Source: Actinomadura physcomitrii (GTDB lineage Bacteria; Actinomycetota; Actinomycetes; Streptosporangiales; Streptosporangiaceae). From it: DNA of 64,000 nucleotides. This document shows, one piece after another, positions 21,242-29,605 of the stretch (positions within the stretch are counted from its first letter, which is position 1; every line of letters begins with the position of its first letter). The notes under the pieces are model-generated. The model had not been told where the DNA came from, made no database searches, and worked only from the letters and a program-made list of their open reading frames with translations. The DNA is taken from positions 62,001-126,000 of the forward strand of contig NZ_WBMS02000003.1 of the NCBI RefSeq assembly GCF_008923205.2. Reading direction: 5' to 3'. A program made the position numbers and the translations under genes.

Positions 21242-22297
21242 ATGCCGGACGCGCGCGCCGCCGGCCCCGGCACCCCGGGGATCGACGCCGGGCGGGTGGG
21301 GGAGTGGCTGGCGTCCCACGTCCCCGGGCTGGCCGCCCCGGTCCGGTTCGCGCTGGTGTCGGGCGGCCGGTCCAACCTCACCTACCGGGTCACCGACGCG
21401 GCGGGCTCCCTGTACGCGCTGCGCCGCCCGCCGACGGGCGGCGTGCTGGAGACCGCGCACGACATGGGGCGGGAATGGCGGTTCATCTCCGCGCTGGCCG
21501 GGACCGCCGTCCCCGTCGCGCCGCCGCTCGCGTTCTGCGCCGACGCCGCCGTCACCGGCGCGCCGTTCTACGTGATGGGGTTCGTGGACGGGACCGTCCT
21601 CGCCGACCGCGCCGCCGCCGAGGAGCTCGCGCCCGCGGCGAGGGCGGCCGCGTGCGGGAACCTCGTGGACGTGCTCGCCGCGCTGCACGCGCTGGACCCG
21701 CACGAGGTCGGGCTCGGCGACATGGTCCGCCGCACCGGGTTCGCCGAGCGGCAGCTGCGGCGCTGGCTGCACCAGGCGCGGCAGTCGGGCGCGGACTACC
21801 TGCCGCTGCTCGTCGAGGTCCACGGCATGCTGGCCGCGCGCGTCCCGGAGCAGGGCACCGGCGTCGTGCACGGCGACTACCGTCCGGGGAACCTCGCGTT
21901 CGGCCCGGACGGGACGGTCCGTGCGGTGTTCGACTGGGAGCTGGCGACCTCCGGCGACGCCCTGGCCGACCTCGGCTACCTCGTGTCGAACTGGCAGGAG
22001 CCCGGGGATCCCGCGGGCGCCGCGCCGCCCGGGCCGACGACGGTGCCGGGCTTCGCGTCCCGCGCGGAGCTGGCCGGGCGGTACGCGCGGGTGTCGGGAC
22101 GGGACGTGTCCGGCCTGCCGTACTGGGTGGCGTTCGCGCACTGGCGGTCGGCGTGCATCGGCGCCGGGGTGCAGGCCCGCTACCTGGCCGGCCACATGGC
22201 CGAGGACGGGTACCTGGCCGAGGCCCGCGAGCGCGCGGACCTGGGGATCGAGCTGGCCGAGAAGGCCCGCGCGGGCCTGCGCGGGGACGAGATCTGA
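21242..22297 (+). CDS. APH-fold phosphotransferase (candidate hydroxyacyl-CoA kinase)
   Basis: A 351-residue kinase-fold protein of the aminoglycoside phosphotransferase/choline kinase group. The Brenner motif VVHGDYRPGNLAF (near residue 208) gives the catalytic Asp, and VFDWELATSGDALADLGYL (near 228) gives the metal-binding Asp. The N-terminal lobe has SGGRSNLTYRV and YALRRPP with the ATP-binding lysine replaced by Arg, as in the ACAD10/11-type kinase domain. It is flanked by acyl-CoA dehydrogenases in a tight operon. An antibiotic-resistance role is unlikely; phosphorylation of a hydroxyacyl-CoA, as by LvaA in levulinate catabolism, is the favoured inference. Confidence 0.85.
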   Translation: MPDARAAGPGTPGIDAGRVGEWLASHVPGLAAPVRFALVSGGRSNLTYRVTDAAGSLYALRRPPTGGVLETAHDMGREWRFISALAGTAVPVAPPLAFCADAAVTGAPFYVMGFVDGTVLADRAAAEELAPAARAAACGNLVDVLAALHALDPHEVGLGDMVRRTGFAERQLRRWLHQARQSGADYLPLLVEVHGMLAARVPEQGTGVVHGDYRPGNLAFGPDGTVRAVFDWELATSGDALADLGYLVSNWQEPGDPAGAAPPGPTTVPGFASRAELAGRYARVSGRDVSGLPYWVAFAHWRSACIGAGVQARYLAGHMAEDGYLAEARERADLGIELAEKARAGLRGDEI

Positions 22298-22327
22298 CGA
22301 GCGGGGACGTCGAGGAGTGAAGACGAG

Positions 22328-23554
22328 ATGACCGAAGACGACCGCGCGATGACCGAGGACTACCGCGCGAGGGTCCGCGCGTGGCTGGCCGCGAACGACC
22401 CCGGCCCGGTCGGCGGCCTGCCGCCCGCCGAGCACCTGAGCGCGGCCAAGCGGTTCCAGGCGGCGCTGTACGCGGCGGGCTTCGCCGGCATCACCTGGCC
22501 GAAGGAGTGGGGCGGGCAGGGGCTCGGCACGGCGGATCAGCAGATCTTCGCCGAGGAGGCCGCCGAGTACGACCTGCCGACCTACCCGTTCATCGTCAAC
22601 ATGGGCATGTGCGGGCCGACGCTGGTCGACCTCGGCACGCCCGAGCAGAAGAGCCGCTACCTGCGCCCGCTGCTCAGCGGCGAGGAGATCTGGTGCCAGC
22701 TGTTCTCCGAGCCGGGCGCCGGGTCGGACGTGGCGAGCCTGCAGACCAGGGCCGTCCGCGACGACGGCGGCTGGGCGGTGAACGGGCAGAAGGTCTGGAC
22801 GACGAACGCGCAGTGGGCCGACTTCGGCGCGCTGCTCGCCCGCACCGACCCGGACGTCCCGAAGCACGCGGGCCTCACGATGTTCATCGTGGACATGCAC
22901 GCGCCGGGGGTGACCGTCCGGCCGCTGAAGGACATGTCCGGCAAGGCGCCGTTCAACGAGGTCTACCTCGACGACGTGCGGATCCCCGCCGGCGCCGTCA
23001 TCGGAGAGGTCGGGCAGGGCTGGCGCGTGGCGATCACGATGCTCGGGCACGAGCGGGTGTCGATCGGCTCGTCGCGGCCGTCCCGCAGCAGCGCGCTGAG
23101 CTTCGACGCGGTGCTCGCCCTGGCCCGCCGGCAGGGCGCCACCGACGTGCCGGCGCACCGCGAGCGGCTCGCCGGCCTGTACGCGCACGAACGCGCGCTG
23201 GAGCTGCTCAACGCACGGATGCGGCAGGAGGCGCAGGCCGGGCGTCCGCCGGGGGCGCGCGGCTCGGTCGCGAAGCTGGCCGGGGCGCTCCAGCTGCGCC
23301 GCGCGATCGAGGTCGCCGGGGAGCTGGCCGGCGCGGGCGCGGTGGCGTGGGAGCCCGGCGACCGGCACGGCGACGACCTCGCACTCGGCATCAACTCCGC
23401 GCCCGCCACCGGTATCGCGGGCGGCACCAACGAGGTGCAGCGGACCATCATCGGCGAGCGCGTCCTCGGGCTCCCGAAGGAGCCGCAGGTGGACCGGGAC
23501 GTCCCGGTCCGCGACCTCAAGGTCGGCACGCAGCGGACGGAGGACCCCCGATGA
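22328..23554 (+). CDS. Acyl-CoA dehydrogenase, FadE heteromer subunit type
   Basis: A 408-residue ACAD. Recognisable motifs are the N-terminal GFAGITWPKEWGGQG, CQLFSEPGAGSDVASL, the INGQKVWT-like VNGQKVWTTNAQWAD and the C-terminal GIAGGTNEVQRTIIGERVLG. In this last motif the usual catalytic Glu-Gly is Gly-Gly, typical of subunits in actinobacterial heterotetrameric FadE pairs. Its stop overlaps the start of the next ACAD gene (ATGA), and the two probably form an alpha2-beta2 complex as known for steroid side-chain FadE enzymes. An in-frame ATG at 22349 is an alternative start. Confidence 0.92.
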   Translation: MTEDDRAMTEDYRARVRAWLAANDPGPVGGLPPAEHLSAAKRFQAALYAAGFAGITWPKEWGGQGLGTADQQIFAEEAAEYDLPTYPFIVNMGMCGPTLVDLGTPEQKSRYLRPLLSGEEIWCQLFSEPGAGSDVASLQTRAVRDDGGWAVNGQKVWTTNAQWADFGALLARTDPDVPKHAGLTMFIVDMHAPGVTVRPLKDMSGKAPFNEVYLDDVRIPAGAVIGEVGQGWRVAITMLGHERVSIGSSRPSRSSALSFDAVLALARRQGATDVPAHRERLAGLYAHERALELLNARMRQEAQAGRPPGARGSVAKLAGALQLRRAIEVAGELAGAGAVAWEPGDRHGDDLALGINSAPATGIAGGTNEVQRTIIGERVLGLPKEPQVDRDVPVRDLKVGTQRTEDPR

Positions 23555-24657
23555 GACTCGTCCTGGACCCCGAGCAGGAGGAGCTGCGGGCGACCGTCCG
23601 CAAGGTGCTCGCCGACCGGGCGCCGAGCGCGAAGGCCCGCGAGGCGATGGAGTCGCCGGACGGGTTCGACCGCGACCTGTGGCGCACCCTCGGCGACCTC
23701 GGCGTCCTCGGCCTGGTGGTGCCGGAGCCGTTCGGCGGCGCCGGCGCGGGCCATGTGGAGCGCGCCGTCGTCCTGGAGGAGCTCGGCGCCGCGCTGACGC
23801 CGTCGCCGTTCCTCGCCTCGGCCGTGCTCGCCACCGACGCGCTGCTCGCCCTCGACGACGTCGGCGCCGGCGGCGACCACCTGCCGCGGCTGGCCGCCGG
23901 CGAGCTGATCGGCACGGTCGCCGCCGCCGAGGACGGCGCCTGGGACCTCGCGGGCGGCGCCACCGCGGCGGCCGAGCGCGACGGCGGCTGGGAGCTGACC
24001 GGCACCAAGGCCCCGGTGCTCGCCGGCGACTCCGCCGACCTGGTCCTCGTCTACGCGCGCACGTCCGGCGGGCCCGGCTGGTTCGCGGTGGAGGGCGGCG
24101 CGCCCGGCGTCACCCGGACGCCGCTGACCGGCCTCGACCCGACGCGGCGGCTCGCGCGGATCGACTTCGCCGCGGCCCCGGCCCGCCGGCTGGTCAGCGC
24201 CGATCCCGGCGCCGCACTGGAGACGGTGACCGGCCTCGCCGCCGTCGCGCTGGCCGCCGAGCAGGCGGGCGGGATGCGGCGGGCGATGGAGCTGACCGTG
24301 GACTACGCCAAGGCGCGCGTGCAGTTCGGCCGCCCGATCGGCTCGTACCAGGCCGTCAAGCACGGCTGCGCCGACATGTACAGCGCGTGGGAGCTCGCGG
24401 TGTCCGTCCTGCGCTACGCGGCCTGGACCGCCGACCATGACATCGCCGAGCTGCCCACGGCCGCCGCGTTGGCGCAGACCTACATCGGGCCCGCCTACTT
24501 CCGCACGGCGACGGACATGGTCCAGTTCCACGGAGGCATCGGCTACACCTGGGAGCACGACGCGCACCTGTACTACAAGCGCGCCAAGAGCTCCGAGCTG
24601 CTGTTCGGTCCTCCGAGCGCGCACCGCGCCCGCCTCGCCGACCAGCTCCAGATCTAG
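23551..24657 (+). CDS. Acyl-CoA dehydrogenase, partner FadE subunit
   Basis: A 368-residue ACAD-fold protein, shorter and more divergent than its upstream partner. Visible segments are LDPEQEELRATVRKVLADRA at the N-terminus, GVLGLVVPEPFGGAGAG, the ARVQFGRPIGSYQAVKH motif near residue 260, and FHGGIGYTWEHDAHLYYKRA near 334. The C-terminal SSELLFGPPSAHR lacks the Glu-Gly active-site pair. It overlaps the previous gene by four bases, so 1:1 translation is likely. The stop overlaps the convergent flavoprotein gene by four bases (CTAG). Confidence 0.9.
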   Translation: MRLVLDPEQEELRATVRKVLADRAPSAKAREAMESPDGFDRDLWRTLGDLGVLGLVVPEPFGGAGAGHVERAVVLEELGAALTPSPFLASAVLATDALLALDDVGAGGDHLPRLAAGELIGTVAAAEDGAWDLAGGATAAAERDGGWELTGTKAPVLAGDSADLVLVYARTSGGPGWFAVEGGAPGVTRTPLTGLDPTRRLARIDFAAAPARRLVSADPGAALETVTGLAAVALAAEQAGGMRRAMELTVDYAKARVQFGRPIGSYQAVKHGCADMYSAWELAVSVLRYAAWTADHDIAELPTAAALAQTYIGPAYFRTATDMVQFHGGIGYTWEHDAHLYYKRAKSSELLFGPPSAHRARLADQLQI

Positions 24658-26198
24658 CGGCCCTCCAGGACGGCGCGGGCGGCGTTGTGGCCGGGGATGC
24701 CGCTCACGCCTCCGCCGCGCCGCGCGCCCGCGCCGCACAGCAGCAGGCGCGGGTGCGCCGTCTCGACGCCCCACCGTCCCGCGGCCTCCTCCTCCGCGTA
24801 GGGCCAGGCGAGATCGCGGTGGAAGATGTGACCGCCGGGCAGGCCCGCGTCCCGTTCGAGGTCGACGGGCGTCTTCACCTCCAGGCAGGGCGTGCCGTCC
24901 GGCGCGCGCAGCAGGCAGTCCTCGATCGGCTCGGCGAGCACGGAGTCGAACGAGGCGAGCGTCGCGCGCAGCGCCTCGTCCCGCGCCCGCACCGGATCGG
25001 CGCGGAACAACCGCGCGGGCATGTGCAGGCCGAACAAGGTCAGCGTGTGCGCCCCGGACCGGCGCAGGTCAGGGCCCAGGATCGACGGGTCCGTCAGGGA
25101 GTGGCAGTACACCTCCGCCGGCGGGACGTCCGGGATCGTCCCGGCCGCCGCCTGCGCGTAGGCGGCGGCGAGCCGGTCGCGCCCCTCGTTGATGTGGAAG
25201 GTGCCGCCGAACGCCTCCTCGGGACGGACCGACGGGTCGCGCAGCCGGGGCAGGCGAGCGAGCACCATGTTCACCTTGAGCTGCGAACCCTCGGGCGGAT
25301 CGTGCGGGGCCTCGCCGAGGAGCCGGGACAGCACCGCCGGAGGCAGCGCCGCGAGGATCCGGTGCGCCGTGACCGCGTGCTCGGCGCCGTCCGCGTCGCG
25401 GAACGCCACCTCTCCGGACGGCGGGTCGATCGAGAGGACCTCCATCCCGGTCCGCAGCTCCGCGCCCGCCGCCCGCGCCGCGTTCGCGAGCGCCTCCGTC
25501 ACCGCGCCCATGCCGCCGACCGGCACGTTCCAGTCGCCGGTCCCGTTCCCGATCACGTGGTACAGCAGGCAGCGGTTCGCGAGCAGGGACTCCTCCGCCG
25601 GGTCGGCGAAGGTGCCGATCAGCGCGTCCGTGAGCACGATCCCGCGCACCGTGTCGTGCCGGAACCGCTCGTCCACCGACGCGCCGATCGGGCGCTCGAA
25701 GAACGTCCGCCACGCCTCGTCGTCGCCGACCAGTGCGCGCAGGCCGGCGCGGTCGCGCAGCGGCTCCAGCAGGGTCGGCGCGACCCGCCGCGCGACGTGC
25801 CCGGCCAGGCCGTAGAACCGCCGCCACGCGGTGAAGTCGCGGTCGTCCCCGGTGACGGCCGCGAACGACGCGGCGGTGCGCGCCTCGTCGGCGCCGTCGA
25901 CCAGCACGCCGGTCCCGCCCGACGGCGTGTACGAGGCGAACCGGCGCCGCAGCAGCTCGACCGGCAGCCCGAGATCCCGGACGATCTTCGTCGGCAGCAG
26001 GCTGACCAGGTAGGAGTACCGCGACACCCGCGCGTCCACACCGGCGAAGGGACGCGCGGACACGGCCAGGCCGCCGAGATGCCCGAGGCGCTCCAGGACC
26101 AGCACGCGCCGTCCTGCGCGGGCGAGGTAGGCGGCGGCGACCAGACCGTTGTGGCCGCCACCGGCGACGACGACGTCGTAGTCGGGCACGGCGGTCAC
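24654..26198 (-). CDS. Phytoene-desaturase/PYROXD2-like FAD oxidoreductase
   Basis: A 514-residue flavin amine-oxidase superfamily protein. The N-terminal motif is VVVAGGGHNGLVAAAYLARA (near residues 9-28), followed by VLVLERLGHLGG. A mid-domain VPVGGMGAVTEALANAA is typical of the carotenoid-desaturase-like group. The C-terminal FAD-closing segment is LLCGAGARRGGGVSGIPGHNAARAVLEG. No other carotenoid gene lies nearby, so carotenoid biosynthesis is not supported and a general lipid-isoprenoid oxidoreductase is more likely. The GTG at 26198 overlaps the TGA of the upstream truncated regulator (GTGA), so the two are coupled. It converges on the acyl-CoA operon. Confidence 0.85.
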   Translation of the reverse strand: MTAVPDYDVVVAGGGHNGLVAAAYLARAGRRVLVLERLGHLGGLAVSARPFAGVDARVSRYSYLVSLLPTKIVRDLGLPVELLRRRFASYTPSGGTGVLVDGADEARTAASFAAVTGDDRDFTAWRRFYGLAGHVARRVAPTLLEPLRDRAGLRALVGDDEAWRTFFERPIGASVDERFRHDTVRGIVLTDALIGTFADPAEESLLANRCLLYHVIGNGTGDWNVPVGGMGAVTEALANAARAAGAELRTGMEVLSIDPPSGEVAFRDADGAEHAVTAHRILAALPPAVLSRLLGEAPHDPPEGSQLKVNMVLARLPRLRDPSVRPEEAFGGTFHINEGRDRLAAAYAQAAAGTIPDVPPAEVYCHSLTDPSILGPDLRRSGAHTLTLFGLHMPARLFRADPVRARDEALRATLASFDSVLAEPIEDCLLRAPDGTPCLEVKTPVDLERDAGLPGGHIFHRDLAWPYAEEEAAGRWGVETAHPRLLLCGAGARRGGGVSGIPGHNAARAVLEGR

Positions 26199-26575
26199 GA
26201 CCGGCGCCGGTCCCGGCCGGTGCCGGCGGGCTCCGCCGACACGGACGGCAAGGTCAGGGCGTCATGGGCGGGCGTCCCCGGCGCCGCCTGGTAGAGCGAC
26301 AGGCGCTGGCCGGTCGAGCCGATGCGCAGCACCTCGTAGTCCAGGGCGAGGTCGCCGACGAGCGTGTCGAGCACGGCGCCGCCGGGGTTGGTCTCCCTGC
26401 CCTGCTCGAGCCGGATGGAGTAGTCGATGCCCACCCCGGACAGCGCGGCCGGTTCCTCGCGCCGCAGCCCGGGGGTGCGGCGCCGCCCCGTCCCCTCGGG
26501 CAGCCCGACGTCGGCCGGCCGCAGCCGCGCACGGCGCGGCCGCAGGAAGTCACCGAGCCCGTTGTAGCCGTCCAC
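26195..26575 (-). pseudogene. MmyB-type XRE regulator with internal deletion
   Basis: A 126-codon open frame starting at GTG 26575. Residues 1-62 are the N-terminal HTH of an MmyB-like regulator (LGDFLRPRRARLRP, then RRTPGLRREEPAALSGVGI and YSIRLEQGRE). From about residue 72 the sequence is the extreme C-terminus of the same family (LALDYEVLRIGSTGQRLSLY, then APGTPAHDAL). Intact members have about 270-290 residues, with a PAS-like ligand domain between these parts. About 150 residues are missing, with the junction near 26350-26370; unlike other scars in the window the frame is kept. It might still bind DNA, but without a ligand domain. The flavoprotein gene starts on its stop codon. Confidence 0.75.
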
Positions 26576-26666
26576 CCGCCCGATTCTCCCAGCCGCGCCG
26601 CCGCGCCGGTACCCCGCGCGGGTGGCCCTGTCGCTGCCAGGCACACCGTCATAGCCGGGAACATCG

Positions 26667-27518
26667 TCAGAAGAGGGTCGGGGGCTCGGCCGGGACGGGG
26701 TCCGGCAGCGGCTCCAGCCCGGGCACGAGGGCGCGCACCTCGTCGTGGAAGCGGCGGGCCAGCGGCAGCGCCTCGGCGTTGTCCGGGGTGTGCACGAACA
26801 CCGTCGGCGAGCGCCCCTCGCGCAGCCACCCGGCGACCTTCTCCGCCCACGGCCGCCAGCCTTCGACCGTGCGGGCCGGGTCGTCGCGGCCGAGGTAGCG
26901 CACGACCGGCCGGTCGGTCAGGGCGGGCGCCCGGCGCGGCACGCGCGGTTTCTTCGTCCACGCGTCCCGCTCGGCGTCGCTCGTCGGCGGGCTGCGGAAC
27001 AGCACGGTCGTGTCGAACGGCACCCACTCGGCCCCGGCACCGCCGAGGACCCGCATGAGGTCGCGCGCGGCCCGGCCGTCCTCGAAGAACGCCCGGTGCC
27101 GGACCTCGGCGGCGTAGCGGTACACGGGCGGCAGGCCCCGCAGGAACGCCGCCAGCGCGCCGAGGTCGCCGGGACCGAACGAGCCGGGCAGCTGCACCCA
27201 CAGGGCGTGGACGCGGGGGCCGAGCGGCTCGATCGCCGCCAGGAACGACCGCAGGTCCTCGCCGGGGTCCGCGAGCCGCCGCTCGTGCGTGATCGTCTTC
27301 GGCAGCTTGAGCAGGAAGCGGAAGTCCGGCGCGGTCTGCCGCGCCCACGACTCCACCGTCGCCCGCGTGGGCGTCGCGTAGAACGTCGTGTTGCCCTCGA
27401 CGGCGTTGCACCACGACGCGTAGGCGTGCAGCCGCTCGGCCGGAGCCAGCGGATGGGGCAGGAAACGGCCCTGCCACGGCGCGTGCGCCCACATCGCGCA
27501 TCCCACATGAAGCCGCAT
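26667..27518 (-). CDS. DUF72 family protein
   Basis: A 283-residue protein of the DUF72 (UPF0759, YecE-like) TIM-barrel family. Diagnostic features are the N-terminal LHVGCAMWAHAPWQGRFLP, YASWCNAVEGNTTFYATPT, the FRFLLKLPKTITHERRL strand and the RYLGRD and FVHTPDNAEALPLAR segments near the C-terminus. The biochemical role of the family is not established. It is encoded alone, with a 148-base gap to the truncated regulator downstream. Confidence 0.88.
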   Translation of the reverse strand: MRLHVGCAMWAHAPWQGRFLPHPLAPAERLHAYASWCNAVEGNTTFYATPTRATVESWARQTAPDFRFLLKLPKTITHERRLADPGEDLRSFLAAIEPLGPRVHALWVQLPGSFGPGDLGALAAFLRGLPPVYRYAAEVRHRAFFEDGRAARDLMRVLGGAGAEWVPFDTTVLFRSPPTSDAERDAWTKKPRVPRRAPALTDRPVVRYLGRDDPARTVEGWRPWAEKVAGWLREGRSPTVFVHTPDNAEALPLARRFHDEVRALVPGLEPLPDPVPAEPPTLF

Positions 27519-27653
27519 GGACGCGACGGTAGCGGAGCCGGCGGCGGGACGGCGTCCGGCCGGACGGGAGATCGGCGCGGGGATCCCGCTTCCGGCCCGC
27601 CGGCCCGCCCCGCCGTGCGATGATCATTGCGTGCGACGCGGTCGCGACCCCCG

Positions 27654-27669
27654 TCTACAAGCGTGTAGA
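27654..27669. promoter_or_regulatory. BlaI-type operator palindrome
   Basis: TCTACAAGCGTGTAGA is a perfect inverted repeat with six-base arms (TCTACA/TGTAGA) and a four-base centre. It matches the TACA-Nx-TGTA class of operators used by BlaI/MecI/CopY repressors. It lies 56 bases before the dedA start, and a BlaI-family gene is the second gene of the same operon, so autoregulation is likely. Confidence 0.7.
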
Positions 27670-27725
27670 TTCCGGGGACGCCGGACCGGGCGCGGGCCCG
27701 GTCCCTCCTGAACACGGGGGATCCC

Positions 27726-28460
27726 ATGATCGATGCCTTCGGCGCGCTGCCCGCGGTGGTGAACCCGCTGGACGCGGGGTCGCTGCTGGCGGCCTTCGGC
27801 GCCATCGGCATCGCCGTGGTGATGTTCGCCGAGACCGGGCTGCTGATCGGCTTCTTCCTGCCGGGCGACTCGCTGCTGTTCACCGCGGGCCTGCTGTGCA
27901 CGGCGAGCTCGCACGGCGACACCCGGCTGTCGCTGCCCTGGGTGATGCTCGCGGCCGCGTTCGGCGCGCTGGCCGGGGCGCAGACCGGCTTCGTCATCGG
28001 GCGCCGCGGCGGGCGCGCGCTGCTCGCCCGCACCCGCAACCGGCACCTGCTGGAAGGGGTCCAGCGGGCGGAGGAGTTCCTCGCCCGGTACGGGCACGGC
28101 AAGGCCATCGTGCTGGCCCGGTTCGTCCCGGTCGTCCGGACCGTCCTGAACCCGCTGGCCGGCGCCCTGGACGTGCCGGTCCGGGTGTTCACGCTCTGGC
28201 AGATCGCCGGCGGGCTGGTGTGGAGCCTCGGCCTGGTGCTGGGCGGCTACCTGCTCGGCTCCTCGATCCCGAACGTCGACCACTACCTGCTGCCGGCCGT
28301 CGCGGTGATCGTCGCGCTGTCGCTGATCCCGGTCGCCCTCGAACTGCTCAAGGCGCGCCGCAAGAACGCCGGCTCCCGGGTACGGGCGCCGGGGGACGCG
28401 GTCCAGGTGCCGCCGCGCCGTCCGGCGGGCACGCGCGGCGCGCACCGTCGGGTGCGATGA
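27726..28460 (+). CDS. DedA family (SNARE-associated/VTT domain) membrane protein
   Basis: A 244-residue integral membrane protein. The family signature is visible: an N-terminal AETGLLIGFFLPGDSLLFTAG re-entrant segment (residues about 36-56), then FVIGRRGGRALL, then HGKAIVLARFVPVVRTVLNPLAGA (about 125-150), with the conserved FxPxxR core. TM helices follow near 160 and 185. DedA proteins are implicated in lipid flipping, including undecaprenyl phosphate or phospholipids. The Pro/Arg-rich cytoplasmic tail covers the last 35 residues. A BlaI-type operator lies upstream and a BlaI gene 61 bases downstream, suggesting a link to cell-envelope stress. Confidence 0.9.
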   Translation: MIDAFGALPAVVNPLDAGSLLAAFGAIGIAVVMFAETGLLIGFFLPGDSLLFTAGLLCTASSHGDTRLSLPWVMLAAAFGALAGAQTGFVIGRRGGRALLARTRNRHLLEGVQRAEEFLARYGHGKAIVLARFVPVVRTVLNPLAGALDVPVRVFTLWQIAGGLVWSLGLVLGGYLLGSSIPNVDHYLLPAVAVIVALSLIPVALELLKARRKNAGSRVRAPGDAVQVPPRRPAGTRGAHRRVR

Positions 28461-28521
28461 GCGGCCTGCGCGCCGCACCGAGAACCGAAGGGCGGTCGGC
28501 CGGCTTCGCAAGGGGGCGCCC

Positions 28522-28878
28522 ATGACGCGCGCACGCAGGGCCGCGGGCGCGCTGGAGTCGGAGATCATGACCGTGCTGCAGCGGGCCGCCGAGCCGCTGA
28601 CCCCGGCCGCCGTCCGGCAGCGCCTCGACGGCGACCTCGCCTACACCACGGTCGTCACGATCCTCACCCGCATGCACGGCAAGGGGCTGCTCGTACGGAG
28701 CAAGTCCGGCCGCGCCTACCGGTACATGCCGGTCAGCGACGAGCCCGGGCTCGTCGCCCGGCGCATGTACCAGGCCATGGACGGGCGGCCCGACCGCGCC
28801 GCCGTGCTCGCGCGGTTCGTCGAGTCCCTCACCGACCAGGACGAGCGGCTCGTCCGCTCGCTGCTCGGCGGCGGGTGA
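28522..28878 (+). CDS. BlaI/MecI/CopY family repressor
   Basis: A 118-residue winged-helix repressor. The HTH reads ALESEIMTVLQRAAEPLTPA, then YTTVVTILTRMHGKGLLVR (the recognition helix), and SGRAYRYMPV is the wing, all typical of the penicillinase repressor family. The C-terminal helix for dimerisation ends in DQDERLVRSLLGGG. Family members are normally partnered by a BlaR1/M56 membrane peptidase that cleaves them; no such gene follows here, only a truncated MocR gene overlapping on the opposite strand. Predicted target: the TCTACA/TGTAGA palindrome upstream of dedA. Confidence 0.9.
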   Translation: MTRARRAAGALESEIMTVLQRAAEPLTPAAVRQRLDGDLAYTTVVTILTRMHGKGLLVRSKSGRAYRYMPVSDEPGLVARRMYQAMDGRPDRAAVLARFVESLTDQDERLVRSLLGGG

Positions 28879-29605
28879 GCGGCGGCGCGAGCAGGTCGCC
28901 GACGGCGGCGATGCCCGCCCGCACCGCCCGCTCGCCGGTGTTGCCGAACCCGAGCACGAGCTGCGGCGGGGCGTCCGAGCCGTCCGCCCGGCACACGCTC
29001 ATCCCGTGCAGGCCGACGCCGCGCGCGCGGGCCGCCTCGATCACCGGCGCCTCCCCTCCAGGTGTGTCGAGGTGCGCGACGGCGTGGAAGCCGGCGTCCG
29101 GGCCCGTCACCCGGACGCCGGGCGCGTGCTCGGCGAGGGCCGCGAGCAGCGCGGCCCGGCGCGCCGCGTACACCGCCCGCATCCGGCGCAGGTGCCGGTC
29201 GTAGCGGCCCGACTCGACGAGCCGGGCGAGCGCGAGCTGGTCGAGCGCCGGGGAACCGCGGTCGCTCAGCAGCTTGTACTCCACGACCGCCGCCGCGAGC
29301 GACGGCGGGGCCAGCAGCCAGCCGAGCCGCAGCGCGGGCGCCGGCGACTTGCTCACCGTGCCGATCGACACGACCCGGTCGGCGGCGAGCCCCTGCAGCG
29401 CGCCGACCGGCTCGCGGTCGTAGCGGAACTCGGCGTCGTAGTCGTCCTCGATGATCACCGGGCGGGCGCCGCACCGGCCGCGACGCGGGTGGCCGAGCCG
29501 CCCCGCGTGACGAGATACCCCTCCGCCCGGAGCTGGGCGTAGCACTCCTGGACCAGGCCGCGCGAGATCCCCAGCGTCCGGGCCAGCTCGCGCGACGACG
29601 CGCTG
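28829..29605 (-). pseudogene. MocR-type GntR/aminotransferase regulator, deleted and frameshifted
   Basis: Two pieces of one MocR regulator are visible. The N-terminal wHTH fragment reads SSRELARTLGISRGLVQECY (29.5-29.6 kb). It stops at 29455, while a different frame continues from about 29470 with the second half of the aminotransferase domain: VIIEDDYDAEFRYDREP, TVSKSPAPALRLGWL with the PLP-binding lysine, and VLGFGNTGERAVRAGI. Intact proteins have about 450-480 residues; about 170 codons between HTH and VIIEDDYD, and about 40 N-terminal codons, are missing. The upstream break near 29603 also truncates the divergent MFS gene, so one deletion probably removed both starts. Its 3' end overlaps blaI by 50 bases. 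Confidence 0.8.

Noticed and set aside
21242-22297. Aminoglycoside resistance gene
   Set aside because: APH fold is present, but the context of acyl-CoA dehydrogenases and the ACAD10/11-like lysine change point to lipid metabolism.
24654-26198. Carotenoid biosynthesis gene
   Set aside because: The fold matches phytoene-desaturase-like proteins, but no crtB, crtE or cyclase gene is nearby and the group includes many non-carotenoid enzymes.
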